From positions 104,109-168,108 of the forward strand of contig NZ_VWWL01000020.1 of NCBI RefSeq assembly GCF_011752995.1: 64,000 bases of DNA, in the 5' to 3' direction. This stretch comes from Burkholderia sp. Ax-1724 (GTDB lineage Bacteria > Pseudomonadota > Gammaproteobacteria > Burkholderiales > Burkholderiaceae). The translations under genes were made by a program, and so were the position numbers. This document shows positions 44,302 through 53,561 of this stretch, in pieces. The notes below the pieces were generated by a model. The model saw nothing but the letters and a program-made list of their open reading frames with translations. It was not told the DNA's origin and did not search any database. How positions within the stretch are numbered: position 1 is the first letter of the stretch; each line of letters opens with the position of its first letter.

Positions 44302-44790
44302 ATGACGACTCCGTTTCTGACTGTCGAGCAACTCCTGCGCCAGCCGATCGAGGCGATCGTCCCGCATCGCGGCAGCATGCTGCTGATCGACGCGGTCGAG
44401 ACCTTCGACGAAACCACGCTGAGCGCGCGCGCCAGCGTCGACCCGCACGCGTGGTATGCCGACGCCGACGGCGCGATGCCCGCGTGGATCGGCATCGAAC
44501 TGATGGCGCAGTCGATCGCCGCGCACGTCGCCTTGCTCGCGATGCGCAACGGCGGCCACGCGCGGCCCGGCGTGCTGCTCGGCTCGCGCAGCTACCAGGC
44601 GGCGCGGCCCGCGTTTGCCGGCGGCGCGCGTTTGCGCATTCGCGCGAGCGAGCTGCTGCGCAGCGAGGCAGGCCACGGCGCGTACGAATGCACGATCGAC
44701 GCGGACGACGTGCGCTGCGCCGAAGCCGTCATCAAGGTATTTCAGCCGCCCGATTTTCAGTCATTCATCGAAGGGAGTTTCAGTTCATGA
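44302..44790 (+). CDS. 3-hydroxyacyl-ACP dehydratase, hotdog type (ApeP-like)
   Basis: 162 residues. IVPHRGSMLLIDAVETFDE and MPAWIGIELMAQSIAAHVAL are the hotdog core with the His/Glu pair of FabA/FabZ-like dehydratases. It removes water from the 3-hydroxy intermediate to form each double bond. It is separate from the dehydratase fused to the ligase at 34008, so the cluster has two. ATGA overlap with the next gene. Confidence 0.88.
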   Translation: MTTPFLTVEQLLRQPIEAIVPHRGSMLLIDAVETFDETTLSARASVDPHAWYADADGAMPAWIGIELMAQSIAAHVALLAMRNGGHARPGVLLGSRSYQAARPAFAGGARLRIRASELLRSEAGHGAYECTIDADDVRCAEAVIKVFQPPDFQSFIEGSFSS

Positions 44791-45512
44791 GCCGGCGTGT
44801 TCTCGTTACCGGCGCAAGCCGCGGCATCGGCCGCGCGATTGCGTACAAGTTGGCCGCCGACGGCTTCGCGGTCTCCGTGCATTGCCGCACGGGACGCAGC
44901 GAGGCCGAGGCGGTCGCGACGGGCATCGCCGCGCAGGGCGGCACGGCGCGCGTGCTGCAGTTCGACGTGCGCGAGCGCGCCGTGTGCCGCGACGTGCTCG
45001 AAGCGGACGTCGCCGCGCACGGCCCGTACTACGGCATCGTCTGCAGCGCGGGCGTGACGCGCGACGCCGCGTTTCCGGCGCTCACCGAGGAAGACTGGGA
45101 CATCGTGATCGAGACCGGGCTCGATGCGTTCTACAACGTCGTGCATCCGCTCACGATGCCGATGGTGCGCGCGCGCAAGGGCGGGCGCATCGTCACGATC
45201 GCGTCGGTGTCGGGCGTGATGGGCAATCGCGGCCAGGTTAACTACAGCGCGGCGAAGGCGGGGCTGATCGGCGCGACCAAGGCGCTCGCGGTCGAACTCG
45301 CCTCGCGCAACATCACCGTGAACTGCGTCGCGCCGGGTCTCGTCGAGACCGGCATGCTCGAACAGGTGACGCTCGAACACGCGCTGAAGACCGTGCCGAT
45401 GAACCGCGTCGGCCAGCCGGCCGAAGTGGCGTCGGTGGTGAGCTTTCTGATGTCGGATGGCGCGTCGTACGTGACGCGCCAGGTGATCGGCGTGAACGGC
45501 GGGATGGTCTGA
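44787..45512 (+). CDS. 3-oxoacyl-ACP reductase, FabG-like (ApeQ-like)
   Basis: 241 residues of the short-chain dehydrogenase family: NAD(P) motif TGASRGIG (8-15), catalytic Ser in IASVSGVMG and YSAAK (Tyr/Lys). It reduces the 3-keto group in each extension round. Start is coupled to the dehydratase by ATGA, and its stop overlaps the following ketosynthase. Confidence 0.95.
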   Translation: MSRRVLVTGASRGIGRAIAYKLAADGFAVSVHCRTGRSEAEAVATGIAAQGGTARVLQFDVRERAVCRDVLEADVAAHGPYYGIVCSAGVTRDAAFPALTEEDWDIVIETGLDAFYNVVHPLTMPMVRARKGGRIVTIASVSGVMGNRGQVNYSAAKAGLIGATKALAVELASRNITVNCVAPGLVETGMLEQVTLEHALKTVPMNRVGQPAEVASVVSFLMSDGASYVTRQVIGVNGGMV

Positions 45513-46738
45513 TGAAGCGCGTCGTCATTACCGGCATGGGCGGCGTGAGCGCGTTCGGCGATAGCTGGGACGCGATCGAGGCGCGCCTGAAAAGCGGCGA
45601 GAACGCGGTGCGCCGCATTGCCGAGTGGGATTACTTCGAATCGCTGCATACGCGGCTTGCGTGTCCGCTGCCGGGGTTCGCGATGCCCGCGCATTATCCG
45701 CGCAAGAAGGTGCGCTCGATGGGGCCGGTCTCGCTGTACTCGGTGCGCGCGAGCGAACTCGCGCTCGCCGATGCGGGCCTGGCCGGCGACGCGAGCATTG
45801 CCGACGGCCGCATGGGTGTCGCCTACGGCTCGTCGTCGGGCTCGGTGCAGCCGATTCGCGCGTTCGGCACGATGCTCGAAACCGGCTCGATGAGCAACGT
45901 CACGTCGAACAGCTACGTGCAGATGATGCCGCACACGACGGCCGTCAACGTGAGCCTGTTCTGGGACCTCAAGGGCCGCATCATCCCGACTTCGTGCGCG
46001 TGTGCCTCGGGCAGCCAGGCGATCGGCTATGCCTACGAGGCGATCCAGTCGGGCAAGCAGACGCTGATGCTCGCGGGCGGCGCGGAAGAGCTGTCGGGCC
46101 CGGCGGTCGCGGTATTCGACACGCTCTATGCGACCAGCACGCGCAACGACGAGCCGCGGCTGACGCCGCGCCCGTTCGATGCCGCGCGCGACGGTCTGGT
46201 GGTCGGCGAGGGCGCGGCCACGCTGGTGCTCGAAGAGTACGAACATGCGCGAGCGCGCGGCGCGCGGATTCATGCGGAAGTGGTCGGCTTCGGCTGCAAT
46301 TCGGACGGCGCGCACATGACGCAGCCGACCGCCGAAACGATGACGCTCGCCATGCAGCTCGCGCTGCGGGACGCGCGGCTTGCGCCCGAAGCGATTGCCT
46401 ATGTGAACGCGCACGGCACCTCGACCGATCGCGGCGACGTCGCCGAGAGTCATGCGACCGCGCGGACCTTCGGCGCGCGCATGCCGATCAGTTCGCTGAA
46501 GAGCTATGTTGGCCACACGCTCGGCGCATGCGGCGCGCTCGAAGCGTGGTGGACCATCGAGATGATGAAGCGCAACTGGTACGCGCCGACGCTGAATCTC
46601 GACACCGTCGATCCGGCCTGCGCGGCGCTCGATTACATCGTCGGCGGCGCGCGCGAGATCGATGCCGAGTACGTGATGAGCAACAACTTCGCGTTCGGCG
46701 GCATCAACACGTCGCTGATTTTCCGGCGCGTTCGATGA
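45512..46738 (+). CDS. Beta-ketoacyl-ACP synthase, FabF-like
   Basis: 408 residues. Nucleophile region PTSCACASGSQAIGYAYEAI (the second cysteine is the expected one); histidines in NAHGTSTDRGDVAESHAT and SYVGHTLGACGALE. Full ketosynthase length. With the chain-length factor at 31200 it could form the extending heterodimer. The first cysteine, two residues earlier, is unusual. Confidence 0.92.
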   Translation: MKRVVITGMGGVSAFGDSWDAIEARLKSGENAVRRIAEWDYFESLHTRLACPLPGFAMPAHYPRKKVRSMGPVSLYSVRASELALADAGLAGDASIADGRMGVAYGSSSGSVQPIRAFGTMLETGSMSNVTSNSYVQMMPHTTAVNVSLFWDLKGRIIPTSCACASGSQAIGYAYEAIQSGKQTLMLAGGAEELSGPAVAVFDTLYATSTRNDEPRLTPRPFDAARDGLVVGEGAATLVLEEYEHARARGARIHAEVVGFGCNSDGAHMTQPTAETMTLAMQLALRDARLAPEAIAYVNAHGTSTDRGDVAESHATARTFGARMPISSLKSYVGHTLGACGALEAWWTIEMMKRNWYAPTLNLDTVDPACAALDYIVGGAREIDAEYVMSNNFAFGGINTSLIFRRVR

Positions 46739-47973
46739 GCGGCGCGCTGCAACGCGTGGTCGTGACCGGCATGGGCATCGTGTCGTGTCTCGGCAATACG
46801 CTCGACGACGTATCCGACGCCTTGCGCGCGGGGCGTTCGCACATCACGCGGCTCGAGGCATGGCGCGAGCGCGGGTTGGCGTCGCAGGTCGCGGGCGTCG
46901 CGTCGGTGGCGCACGAAGCGCCGTTCGAGCGCAAGCTCGAACGCTTCATGGGCGACACCGCGCGCTTTGCCTGCCATGCGGCACAGCGCGCCATCGACGA
47001 CGCGGGGCTCGCGCGCGAGGCGCTGCATTCGCCGTACGCGGGCGCGGTGATCGGCTCGGGCGTCGGCGCGCTGGCGAGCTACGACGCGGCGCTGGCGATT
47101 GCGCACGCGCGCGGCGTCGACAAGGTGCCGCCGTACACGGTGCCGCAGGCGATGAGCAGCACCGCGTCGGCCAACGTCGCGCAGATGTTCGGGCTCGAAG
47201 GCGTCGGCTACTCGCCGTCGTCGGCCTGCACGACCTCGGCGCTCGCGATCGGCCAGGCGATGCAGCTGATCCAGACCGGCCGCCAGCAGATCGTGCTCGC
47301 GGGCGGCAGCGAGGCGCTGCACGACAACGTGACCTTGCTGTTCGACGCAATGGGTGCGTTGTCGCGCCGCTTCAACGACACGCCGCACAGCGCCTCGCGT
47401 CCGTACGACACGCAGCGCGACGGTTTCGTGATCGCGTCGGGCGGCGGCGTGCTCGTGCTCGAAGCGCTCGATCACGCGCTCGCGCGCGGCGCGCGCATCC
47501 ACGCGGAGCTGACCGGCTTCGGCGATTGCACCGATCGCGCCGGCATGGTCGCGCCGCGCGCGGCCGGCATTGCGCGCGCGATGCGCGGCGCGCTTGCCGA
47601 AGCGGGGTGTCGTCCCGATTACGTGAATACGCACGCGCCGTCGACGCCGCTCGGCGACGTCGAGGAACTGCACGCGTTGCGCGACGTGTTCGGCGCAACG
47701 AAAGAAGGCGTGCCCGCGTTTTCGTCGACGAAGGGCATGACTGGGCATTCGCTCGGCGCATGCGGTGCGCACGAAGCGATCTACACGCTGTTGATGATGC
47801 GCGATGGTTTTATCGCGGGAACGGCGGCCATCGATACGCCGGAGTCGGAAGCGGCGGGCATGCCGCTCGTGCGCGAGGCGCGCGCTGCACGCATCGGCAG
47901 CGCGATGTCGGTGTCATTCGGGTTCGGCGGCAGTTGCGCGAGCCTGATGTTCGAAGCGTGGCGAGGTGCTTGA
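46735..47973 (+). CDS. Beta-ketoacyl-ACP synthase, third of the cluster
   Basis: 412 residues. SPSSACTTSALAIGQ carries the cysteine; NTHAPSTPLGDVEELHALR and STKGMTGHSLGACGAHE carry the histidines. In the middle position the usual His in N-x-H-G-T is present as NTHAPST, a small departure (Gly to Ala). ATGA overlap with the previous ketosynthase. Starter-unit or extension role cannot be separated by sequence. Confidence 0.92.
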   Translation: MSGALQRVVVTGMGIVSCLGNTLDDVSDALRAGRSHITRLEAWRERGLASQVAGVASVAHEAPFERKLERFMGDTARFACHAAQRAIDDAGLAREALHSPYAGAVIGSGVGALASYDAALAIAHARGVDKVPPYTVPQAMSSTASANVAQMFGLEGVGYSPSSACTTSALAIGQAMQLIQTGRQQIVLAGGSEALHDNVTLLFDAMGALSRRFNDTPHSASRPYDTQRDGFVIASGGGVLVLEALDHALARGARIHAELTGFGDCTDRAGMVAPRAAGIARAMRGALAEAGCRPDYVNTHAPSTPLGDVEELHALRDVFGATKEGVPAFSSTKGMTGHSLGACGAHEAIYTLLMMRDGFIAGTAAIDTPESEAAGMPLVREARAARIGSAMSVSFGFGGSCASLMFEAWRGA

Positions 47974-48095
47974 GCCGGGTTCGCCGGCTCGCCACGGCAA
48001 CTGGCCGCGTAATAGTGAAAGTGAAGCGTGAAGCGCGCAAAAACGCGTAGAGCGCGCAAAGCGGCCGCAAATAAGCGTAAAGGGAGAGGATAAGA

Positions 48096-48518
48096 ATGAA
48101 AAGGTTTTGCGGGGTTGGCGCGATGCTGGTGGTGGCGTTGACGCAGGCCGGCTGCGCGACGCAGGTGATGTCGCTGCCGTTCGCGGCGGCCGGTGGCGAG
48201 TCGCGTGGCGAAGTGCCGGTGTATTTCGGCGACCAGGATCATCGTCCGGTGAAGACGCATCTCGGCGACGTGTCGTACTCGGTGCGGATCGCGCGCAAGG
48301 TGGCGGACCCGAACGAAGCGTGTCATCTCGCGCTCGCCGAAGCGGTCGGCAAGCTGCGCGCGGCGGCGCGCGAGCGTCATGCGAATGCGGTGATCGACGT
48401 GTCGACGCGCTTTCACAGCACCGAAACGAGTTCGTCGAGCAGCTTCATGTGCGGCGTGAGTCCGAGCGCGGCCGCGCTGGCGGTGCGCGGGCAACTGGTC
48501 GTGCTGGACGCGGGTTGA
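48096..48518 (+). CDS. Small lipoprotein closing the aryl polyene operon
   Basis: 140 residues. Lipobox LTQAGC (Cys19). The body (ARKVADPNEACHLALAEAVG then KLRAAARERHANAVIDVSTR) is a conserved small fold seen in these clusters and often misnamed as an excinuclease subunit. GGGAGAGG precedes the ATG. The 122-base gap from the ketosynthase has no terminator. Envelope-located; role unknown. Confidence 0.82.
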   Translation: MKRFCGVGAMLVVALTQAGCATQVMSLPFAAAGGESRGEVPVYFGDQDHRPVKTHLGDVSYSVRIARKVADPNEACHLALAEAVGKLRAAARERHANAVIDVSTRFHSTETSSSSSFMCGVSPSAAALAVRGQLVVLDAG

Positions 48519-48655
48519 GCGTGAATTAGCCGTGGCTTAGGCGTGGCTTGAGCACGGATCGGGCACGGATCGAGTGCGCCTTGAACCTCGGGCGCGCAGC
48601 CACAGTCCGTTCGCAACGAAGCGTCACACGGCGCCTCGCGCAACGGGAAACCGTG

Positions 48656-49396
48656 TCAATCGGTGTCGGACGCGGTCTTGACCGCCGCGACATTGACGAG
48701 CGTTTCGCGGCGCTTGCCGGGCTGCGGCCGATAAAGACCGAGCCGTTCGAGCAGGCCGAAGTCTTTCGCGCGGCTCCACCACAGGTAGGGCAGCGACACG
48801 TTGCGCGGGCCGAAGCGGAAGCCGGCCTCGCGGATCATGTCGAGATAGCCGTCGGCGCTCTTCTGCACCTGCATCGGATGACGAAACAGCAGCCGGATCA
48901 CCCACGACTTGATGTACGCATCGGTCGATTCGGCAAACAGCAGCACGCCGCCCGGCTTCAGCACGCGGCGGAATTCGGCGAGCGCGCGGTCCTGTTCGAC
49001 GAGATGATGGAAGGTTTGATGGCAGAACACGAGGTCGGCGCTCGCATCGGGCAGCGGCAGTTGCGCGCAGTCGCCATGCAGCAGTTCGATGTCGGCGACG
49101 GTCTCGCGGCAGGCCTGCGCGGCCTGCTCGGCGAGCATCAGCGAAGGCGCATGGTAATCGACGCCGACGATGCGGCGCGGCTTGAACGCGTTGGCGAGCA
49201 GACGGAAAGAGACACCTTGCCCGCAGCCCGCATCGACGATGACGGGCGCCTCGGGCAGCGGTGTATCGATCAGGCGCGCGAGGTCGTCGATCGCCACCCG
49301 CAGCACGTGATGTTCCCACGTGTGGGTGCGCAGGAACCAGATTCCGAAGGCCGTTTCCGGCACAAAGGGCACGTTGGATATTTCGGATGACGACAC
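48656..49396 (-). CDS. Class I SAM-dependent methyltransferase
   Basis: 246 residues. VIVDAGCGQGVSFRLLANAF binds SAM; GVDYHAPSLMLAEQAAQAC and HGDCAQLPLPDASADLVFCH are the next motifs. It is divergent from the FAD enzyme at 49544. In aryl polyene clusters a methyltransferase decorates the aromatic head. It stands outside the main operon, so its link is by neighbourhood. Confidence 0.85.
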   Translation of the reverse strand: MSSSEISNVPFVPETAFGIWFLRTHTWEHHVLRVAIDDLARLIDTPLPEAPVIVDAGCGQGVSFRLLANAFKPRRIVGVDYHAPSLMLAEQAAQACRETVADIELLHGDCAQLPLPDASADLVFCHQTFHHLVEQDRALAEFRRVLKPGGVLLFAESTDAYIKSWVIRLLFRHPMQVQKSADGYLDMIREAGFRFGPRNVSLPYLWWSRAKDFGLLERLGLYRPQPGKRRETLVNVAAVKTASDTD

Positions 49397-49424
49397 GATG
49401 CACTCCCCGGCGAAACAGTGTTCT

Positions 49425-49446
49425 TACAGTGTTCTTGCTGTCTGAA
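49425..49446. repeat. Two tandem copies of ACAGTGTTCTT between divergent genes
   Basis: Copies at 49425 and 49436 abut exactly, period 11. They lie in the 147-base divergent space between methyltransferase and FAD oxidoreductase, so they are placed to bind a regulator of both. Confidence 0.7.
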
Positions 49447-49543
49447 ACCGGATTGTAACGAGAAGTCCATGTATCGCGCGATGCCGCGCGCAGCATGCAA
49501 ACCCCGCGTGCGTCGCACGCATGCACACCGTTGGAGCAGAGAT

Positions 49544-50788
49544 TTGAAGATCGATTCATCAAAGCGGACCGCCGTCGACGTGGCGATCATCGGCGCGGGT
49601 CCGGCGGGCGCGGTGGCCGCCGCACTGTTGCGCAAGGCCGGCCGTTCGGTGCTCGTGCTCGAGCGCCAGCATTTTCCGCGCTTCTCGATCGGTGAGAGCC
49701 TGCTGCCGCAGAGCATGGCGTATCTCGAAGAGGCCGGCATGCTGCAGGCCGTCGTCGAGGCGGGCTTCCAGCACAAGAACGGCGCGTATTTCGTCTATCG
49801 CGACCAGCGCTCGTCGTTCGACTTTCGCGACAAGCATTCGGCGGGCTGGGGCACCACGTATCAGGTCGAGCGCGCGCAGTTCGACGACGTGCTGATTCGC
49901 TGCGCGGCCGCGCAGGGCGCCGAGGTGCGTTTCGGCCACACGGTGTGCGCGCTGCAAACGGGCGACGCGCCGGTGCTCGACGTGGTCGACGAAAGCGAGA
50001 CCGCGTATCGGGTCGAGGCGCGCTTCGTGCTCGATGCGAGCGGCTTCGGGCGTGTGCTGCCACGTCTGCTGAATCTGGAAGTGCCGACGCGCATGCCGAC
50101 GCGCGCGGCGCTCTTCACACACGTGCGCGACGGTCTCGCGCTTGACGCGAGCGATCGCAACAAGATCTGCATCGCGACGCATCCCGAGCGCCGCGACGTG
50201 TGGTTCTGGATGATTCCGCTCGCGGGCGGCCGTTCGTCGGTGGGCTGTGTCGCCGAGGCGAGCTTTCTCGACGTGCCGGAAGCGCAGCGCGAAGCGGCCT
50301 TGCGCAAGTTGATCCAGCAGGAGCCGACGCTGAACCGACTGATCGGCACGGCGCCGTTCCTGATGCCGGTGCGGCAGATCGGCGGCTACGCGGCCAACGT
50401 CGAGCGTCTGCATGGGCCCGGCTATGCGTTGCTCGGCAATGCGGGCGAATTTCTCGACCCGGTGTTTTCGTCGGGCGTGACGATCGCGCTGCGCTCCGCG
50501 CATCTCGCGGCGCGCGCGCTGAACCGGCAACTCGACGGCGAGACGATCGACTGGGCCGCCGATTACGACGTGCCCTTGCGCCGCGGCATCGATACGTTCC
50601 GTGCGTTTGTCGAGCGCTGGTACACGGGCGAGTTGCAGGACATCATCTACTACCCGGAGCAGACGCCGTCGATTCGCCGCATGATCTGCGCGGTGCTCGC
50701 GGGCTATGCGTGGGACGAGTCGAATCCGTATGTGGCCGAGCCGGTGAGGCGGCTCAATGCGCTGCACGAGGTGTGCAAGGCGGGTTGA
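49544..50788 (+). CDS. FAD-dependent oxidoreductase, halogenase/geranylgeranyl-reductase-like
   Basis: 414 residues from a TTG at 49544 with GGAG eight bases upstream; an ATG at 49469 would add 25 residues of non-conserved sequence. FAD motif VAIIGAGPAGAVAAALLRKA, PRFSIGESLLP (a feature of flavin halogenase-type proteins) and GYALLGNAGEFLDPVFSSGV. The halogenase signature Trp-x-Trp-x-Ile-Pro is partly met by VWFWMIPL. It could halogenate or oxidise the aromatic head or the polyene, or reduce double bonds. Expected partner of the methyltransferase. Confidence 0.82.
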   Translation: MKIDSSKRTAVDVAIIGAGPAGAVAAALLRKAGRSVLVLERQHFPRFSIGESLLPQSMAYLEEAGMLQAVVEAGFQHKNGAYFVYRDQRSSFDFRDKHSAGWGTTYQVERAQFDDVLIRCAAAQGAEVRFGHTVCALQTGDAPVLDVVDESETAYRVEARFVLDASGFGRVLPRLLNLEVPTRMPTRAALFTHVRDGLALDASDRNKICIATHPERRDVWFWMIPLAGGRSSVGCVAEASFLDVPEAQREAALRKLIQQEPTLNRLIGTAPFLMPVRQIGGYAANVERLHGPGYALLGNAGEFLDPVFSSGVTIALRSAHLAARALNRQLDGETIDWAADYDVPLRRGIDTFRAFVERWYTGELQDIIYYPEQTPSIRRMICAVLAGYAWDESNPYVAEPVRRLNALHEVCKAG

Positions 50789-50841
50789 GCGCGTGTGAGA
50801 GGGCGCAGGAAGGTGTGCGAAGGTGCCGCCAAGGTATTAAA

Positions 50842-50877
50842 AAAGCGGTGCTTCGTGATTATTCGAAGCGCCGCTTT
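50842..50877. terminator. Bidirectional terminator
   Basis: AAAGCGGTGCTTCG (50842-50855) pairs with CGAAGCGCCGCTTT (50864-50877), one G-U pair, loop of eight. Preceded by TTAAAAA. It separates the rightward FAD enzyme from leftward guaD. Confidence 0.88.
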
Positions 50878-50899
50878 GCCTTGGGCGTAACGACTGTCC

Positions 50900-52264
50900 T
50901 CAGGCCGCGATCTGCGCGCTTCCCGGCACGCGCTGCCGCGCAGCGTCGCGAGCATGCACGCGCTGGCCGGCCGCATACGTTTCGTACACCGCGCGATCGT
51001 CGCCGAGCAGCGCGAACGCGAACAGCAGTTCTTCGAGCGATTCGCGCCGCGCCGTGCGGCGCGCGAGCAGCGGCGTCGCCTGCGGATCGAGCACGACGAA
51101 GTCCGCTTCGGTGTGCGGGCGCAGCGTGCCGACCTTGTCCGCGAGATCGAGCGCTTCGGCCGCGCCGGCGGTCGCCAGATAGAACATGCGCGTCGCCGTC
51201 AGATGATGGCCGCCGAGGCGCGCTACCTTGTGCGCTTCGTTCATCGTTTGCAGCATCGAGAACGACGTGCCGCCGCCGACGTCGGTGGCGAGCGCGATCG
51301 GCATGCCGGCCGCGTCGGCCTTGTCGAAATCGAACAGGCCGCTGCCGAGGAACAGGTTCGAGGTCGGGCAGTGCGAGGCGAGCGCGCCGGTCTGCGCCAT
51401 GCGCCGGCGGTCTTCTTCGTCGAGGTGGATGCAATGGCCGTACACCGCGCGGCGGCGCAGCAGGCCGTAGTGATCGTAGATGTCGAGATAGCTGCGGTGG
51501 CCGGGGAACAGATCGGCCACCCACTTCACTTCGTCGGTGTTTTCGGCGACGTGGCTCTGGATGAAGAGGTCCGGATGCTGTTGCGCGAGCGCGCCGCAGG
51601 CTTCGAGCTGCGCTTCGGTCGAGGTCGGCGCGAAGCGTGGCGTGAGCGCGTACATCTGCCGGCCGCGATTGTGCCAGCGGCCGATCAGCTCGGCGCTGTC
51701 GTCGTAGCCCGATTGCGCGGTGTCGCGCAGAAACTCGGGGCAGTTGCGGTCCATCAGCACCTTGCCCGCGACCATGCGCAGATTGCGCGCCTCGCTCGCG
51801 GCAAAGAGCGCCTCGGCCGACTGCTTGTGGACCGTGCAGTAGACGAGCGCGGTGGTCGTGCCGCACGCGAGCAGTTCGTCGACGAAGAAGTTCGCGGTGT
51901 CGTTCGCATAGGCCGGGTCGGCGAAGCGACGCTCGGTCGGGAACGTGTACGTGTCGAGCCACGGCAGCAATCCCGGCGCCGGCGACGCGATCATGTCGGT
52001 CTGCGGATAGTGGATGTGCGTGTCGATGAAGCCCGGCACGATCAGCTTGTCGCGCCGGTCTACGAGCTGGGTGCCGGGCGCGAGCCGCGCGGCGAGCGTC
52101 GCATATGCATCGGCCGCGACGACGCGGCCGTCCTCGACGATCAGCAGACCGTCTTCGTGGAAGACCGCCGCGTTCGGCGAGTGCGCGGGATCGCCGGTGA
52201 AGGTCAGCAGTTGCGCGCGGAATGCCGTTTGCGCGGCGGGCGTAGTGTGAGCCGATGCAGTCAT
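50900..52264 (-). CDS. guaD: Guanine deaminase
   Basis: 454 residues. Amidohydrolase metal ligands in PGFIDTHIHYPQTDMI, SHVAENTDEV, YGHCIHLDEE and ALATDVGGGTSFSML. It converts guanine to xanthine, the substrate of the xanthine dehydrogenase encoded nearby. Start ATG 52264 follows GGAG; an upstream extension is basic and unlike the family. Confidence 0.96.
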   Translation of the reverse strand: MTASAHTTPAAQTAFRAQLLTFTGDPAHSPNAAVFHEDGLLIVEDGRVVAADAYATLAARLAPGTQLVDRRDKLIVPGFIDTHIHYPQTDMIASPAPGLLPWLDTYTFPTERRFADPAYANDTANFFVDELLACGTTTALVYCTVHKQSAEALFAASEARNLRMVAGKVLMDRNCPEFLRDTAQSGYDDSAELIGRWHNRGRQMYALTPRFAPTSTEAQLEACGALAQQHPDLFIQSHVAENTDEVKWVADLFPGHRSYLDIYDHYGLLRRRAVYGHCIHLDEEDRRRMAQTGALASHCPTSNLFLGSGLFDFDKADAAGMPIALATDVGGGTSFSMLQTMNEAHKVARLGGHHLTATRMFYLATAGAAEALDLADKVGTLRPHTEADFVVLDPQATPLLARRTARRESLEELLFAFALLGDDRAVYETYAAGQRVHARDAARQRVPGSAQIAA

Positions 52265-52389
52265 GGAAAAGCTGTCTCCGAATGTTGAAATCTGGGCGAA
52301 AAATGGCGTGGCGGCGCTTGCGTTCGCGCGGGTTCTTCTGCGCGAGCGCAACCGATGCCGCCGGCTAGCGCCTTCGCTCGGCGCTCCCG

Positions 52390-52434
52390 GTTAAAGCTCC
52401 CGGTTAAAGCCGCTGGTTAAAGCCCCGGTTAAAT
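52390..52434. repeat. Four short repeats of GGTTAAA between two purine genes
   Basis: Copies at 52390, 52403, 52416 and 52428, spaced 13, 13 and 12; the fuller unit is GCTCCCGGTTAAA. They lie 10-54 bases past the end of the next deaminase gene and upstream of guaD. They may bind a regulator of guaD or be neutral. Confidence 0.7.
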
Positions 52435-52443
52435 AAGGCCGCG

Positions 52444-53514
52444 TCAGTGCGGACCGTTCTCTTGCCAGTGCGCGTCGAGCTTCGCGATCAGCGCGTGGCG
52501 TTCCTCGGGCGTCACGAACGACGCCTCGAAGCCGTTGCGGATGATCGTGTAGACCTCGGCGGCATCGAGCTTCAGCGCGTCGATCGTCGCGAGGTAGTTC
52601 GCGTTCACGTAGCCGCCGAAGTAGGCCGGGTCGTCGGAATTGACGGTCACCGCGACGCCGCGCTCGAGCAGGTCCTTCAGCGTGTGTTGGGTCAGGTCGT
52701 CGAACACGCACAGCTTGAGGTTCGACAGCGGGCACACGGTCAGCGCGACGCGCGTGTCGGCCAGCCGCGTGACGAGCGCCGGGTCTTCGATGCTGCGCAC
52801 GCCGTGATCGACGCGGTCCACCTTCAGCACGTCGAGCGCTTCGTAGACGTACGAGGGCGGCCCTTCCTCGCCTGCATGCGCGACGAGCTTCAGGCCGAGC
52901 GCGCGCGCCTTCGCGAACACGCGCTCGAACTTCGAGGGCGGATGGCCGCGCTCCGACGAATCGAGCCCGACGCCGATCAGCCGATGCCGGTACTGCTCGA
53001 AGAGCGGCCGCGCTTCGTCGAAGGTGGCGAGCGCGTCTTCCTCGGACAGATGGCGCAGGAAGCACAGGATCAGCTTGCTCGACATGCCGCGTTTTTCAGC
53101 GTCGGCCAGCGCGCGCTCGATGCCGGCCACGACCGTGGCGATCGGCACGCCGCGTTCGGTGTGCGTCTGCGGATCGAAGAAGATTTCGCTGTGGATCACG
53201 TTGTCGGCGAGGCAGCGCTCGACGTAGGCCATCGTCATGTCGTAGAAGTCCTGCTCGTGGAGCAGCACGCTCGCGCCCGCGTAGTAGATGTCGAGGAACG
53301 ATTGCAGGTCGGTGAACGCGTAGGCGGCGCGCAAGGCTTCCACCGATTCATAGGCGAGCTTCACGCCGTTGCGCTGTGCGAGCGCGAAGATCAGCTCGGG
53401 TTCGAGCGAGCCTTCGATGTGAATGTGCAACTCGGCCTTCGGCGCGCGCGCGGTTTTGTCGGCAAGCGTACCGGGGGAAATGGGGGAAGCGGGGATAGCG
53501 GTGGTGGTATTCAT
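52444..53514 (-). CDS. Adenosine deaminase superfamily, probably adenine deaminase
   Basis: 356 residues. KAELHIHIEGSLEPELIFAL near 28, HAGEEGPPSYVYEALDVL, VDHGVRSIEDP and NSDDPAYFGGYVNANYL carry the zinc site. The HIHIEGSLEPEL form is the one seen in adenine deaminases of the family, whereas adenosine deaminases usually read HVHLDGA. Either product (hypoxanthine or inosine) feeds the xanthine dehydrogenase next door. Substrate is inferred from that motif. Confidence 0.88.
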   Translation of the reverse strand: MNTTTAIPASPISPGTLADKTARAPKAELHIHIEGSLEPELIFALAQRNGVKLAYESVEALRAAYAFTDLQSFLDIYYAGASVLLHEQDFYDMTMAYVERCLADNVIHSEIFFDPQTHTERGVPIATVVAGIERALADAEKRGMSSKLILCFLRHLSEEDALATFDEARPLFEQYRHRLIGVGLDSSERGHPPSKFERVFAKARALGLKLVAHAGEEGPPSYVYEALDVLKVDRVDHGVRSIEDPALVTRLADTRVALTVCPLSNLKLCVFDDLTQHTLKDLLERGVAVTVNSDDPAYFGGYVNANYLATIDALKLDAAEVYTIIRNGFEASFVTPEERHALIAKLDAHWQENGPH

Positions 53515-53561
53515 CGTGGTTTGGAATAGTGTGTTGGGTAATGAGCCGCGCGGCCCGCGGA

